Notes under the pieces: model-generated | What the model was told of the DNA's origin: nothing | The model's database searches: none | What the model saw: the letters and a program-made list of their open reading frames with translations, nothing else | Assembly (NCBI RefSeq): GCF_001591545.1 | Contig: NZ_BCVC01000002.1 | Location: forward strand, 372,001 to 436,000 | DNA length: 64,000 nt | Direction of reading: 5' to 3' | From: Lederbergia lenta NBRC 16444 | Lineage (GTDB): Bacteria > Bacillota > Bacilli > Bacillales > Bacillaceae_C | Position numbers and translations under genes: made by a program | Shown: positions 62,993-64,000 of the stretch, one piece after another | Layout: each line of letters starts with the position of its first letter | Position numbering within the stretch: the stretch's first letter is position 1

Positions 62993-63775
62993 ATGGCTTC
63001 AACATTAACTATCAAAGATCTACATGTAGAGATCGAAGGAAAAGAGATATTAAAAGGTGTGAACCTTGAAATAAAAGGTGGAGAAATTCACGCAGTAATG
63101 GGACCAAACGGAACAGGTAAATCTACTTTATCTGCTGCAATTATGGGGCATCCCAAATATGAAGTAACCCAAGGTACGATCACTTTAGACGGTGAAGACG
63201 TATTGGAAATGGATGTAGACGAACGTGCTCGCGCAGGCCTATTCCTTGCTATGCAATATCCGAGCGAAATTACGGGTGTAACAAATGCTGAGTTCTTACG
63301 CTCATCAATCAATGCTCGCCGTGAAGAAGGACAAGAAATTTCCCTAATGAAATTTATCCGCGAAATGGATAGTAAAATGGAATTACTCGAAATGGATCCG
63401 GACATGGCACAGCGTTATTTAAATGAAGGATTCTCGGGTGGAGAAAAGAAACGTAATGAAATTCTACAGCTATTAATGCTAGAGCCTAAAATTGCAATTC
63501 TAGACGAAATAGACTCTGGTCTTGATATTGACGCATTGAAAGTTGTTTCTAAAGGGATTAATGAAATGCGTTCAAACGATTTTGGTTGCTTGATTATTAC
63601 TCACTACCAACGCCTACTCAATTACATCACTCCTGACCATGTACATGTCATGATGCAAGGACGTGTTGTTAAATCCGGCGGACCGGAATTGGCACAACGT
63701 CTAGAAGCTGAAGGATATGATTGGATTAAAACAGAACTTGGCATTGAAGACGAAACAGTCGGCCAAGAAGCATAA
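62993..63775 (+). CDS. sufC: Fe-S cluster assembly ATPase SufC
   Basis: This 260-residue ABC-type ATPase of the SufBCD scaffold has Walker A GPNGTGKST, signature FSGGEKKR and Walker B IAILDEIDSGLD. GGAGG is 7 nt before the ATG at 62993, too near to the ATG at 62987. It drives conformational change during Fe-S assembly. sufD follows after 17 bp. Confidence 0.97.
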   Translation: MASTLTIKDLHVEIEGKEILKGVNLEIKGGEIHAVMGPNGTGKSTLSAAIMGHPKYEVTQGTITLDGEDVLEMDVDERARAGLFLAMQYPSEITGVTNAEFLRSSINARREEGQEISLMKFIREMDSKMELLEMDPDMAQRYLNEGFSGGEKKRNEILQLLMLEPKIAILDEIDSGLDIDALKVVSKGINEMRSNDFGCLIITHYQRLLNYITPDHVHVMMQGRVVKSGGPELAQRLEAEGYDWIKTELGIEDETVGQEA

Positions 63776-63792
63776 GAGTTAGGAGGATGGAA

Positions 63793-64000
63793 ATGACAAT
63801 TGATACGAAAATGACAATAGATCAGGAGTACGTCCGCTCTTTTTCATCAGAAAAAAGCGAACCTAGCTGGCTTACAGAGCTTAGAGTACAAGCTCTAGCT
63901 AAAATGGATGGGCTATCCATGCCCAAACCAGATAAAACTAGAATTACAAAGTGGAATTTTACAGAGTTCACCAAACATCAAGCTCAAGGCTCTGTGTTCC
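63793..64000 (+). CDS. sufD: Fe-S cluster assembly protein SufD, 5' part
   Basis: A frame starting ATG at 63793 behind AGGAGG reads MTIDTKMTIDQEYVRSF, then SEPSWLTELRVQALAKMD, then TKWNFTEFTKH, and runs off the end of the window. This is the N-terminus of SufD, the expected next gene of sufCDSUB. The remainder of the gene is outside the window. Confidence 0.9.
   Translation, partial: MTIDTKMTIDQEYVRSFSSEKSEPSWLTELRVQALAKMDGLSMPKPDKTRITKWNFTEFTKHQAQGSVF

Overview
The window looks like chromosome from an endospore-forming, low-GC member of the Bacillaceae (Bacillus/Oceanobacillus/Virgibacillus type). Evidence: a gerA-gerB-gerC germination operon, CotF-like coat genes, AGGAGG ribosome sites with frequent TTG/GTG starts, sigma-A and sigma-B type promoters, an S-box (SAM) riboswitch, and a long block in the same order as Bacillus subtilis yusN-fadM-fadN-fadA-fadE-yusI-gcvH-yusF-yusE-met transporter-sufCD (order recalled, not searched). 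No phage, insertion sequence, CRISPR array, rRNA or tRNA gene was seen.

Layout. 0-9.9 kb: streptomycin adenylyltransferase-like gene, YusW-like lipoprotein, APH-fold kinase, a yndG-yndH-yndJ-like membrane operon, glpD behind a GlpP-type leader terminator, a small membrane protein and a MATE-like exporter. 10-14.5 kb: an OmpR-type two-component system with two PepSY proteins, and a CarD-like regulator. 14.6-19.2 kb: VOC protein, heterodimeric ABC exporter and a small conserved protein. 19.4-25.8 kb: urea transporter divergent from ureABCEFGD. 26-29.6 kb: fruRKA. 30-35.8 kb: oligopeptide ABC transporter (D-F-B-C-A order). 35.8-41.1 kb: GNAT enzyme, 48-residue membrane protein, phospholipase D-like enzyme, thioredoxin-like protein and two tandem RodA-type SEDS genes. 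41.2-49.3 kb (minus strand): gerABC, XRE regulator plus membrane partner, glycolate oxidase glcDF, two coat-like genes. 49.6-58 kb: fatty-acid beta-oxidation operon, yusI, gcvH, yusF, yusE. 58-62.2 kb: S-box riboswitch, sarcosine oxidase-like flavoenzyme, metQ-metN-metP. 62.5-64 kb: a small unannotated gene, sufC and the start of sufD.

Functional links. Urea uptake feeds urease, FruA/FruK import and phosphorylate fructose, and FadN/A/E carry out beta-oxidation under a recognisable FadR operator. The S-box probably controls both methionine import and an N-methyl amino acid oxidase. Both PepSY genes carry the same 11-bp-period direct repeats ending at the same distance from a TATGAT -10 box, so they are the likely targets of the adjacent response regulator. 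Four small-protein genes are preceded by sigma-B-like promoters, all with 13-bp spacers.

Main points for a second look: the PepSY operator repeats; the sigma-B-like promoter set, including a gene at 62595-62780 with a possible ATT start; the S-box-controlled oxidase; tandem SEDS paralogues in which the first has lost the Gln-Pro of QPDLGT; two identical 51-bp palindromic repeats; and three copies of a Bacillaceae-type dispersed repeat. All family assignments come from reading the translations; no database search was possible.
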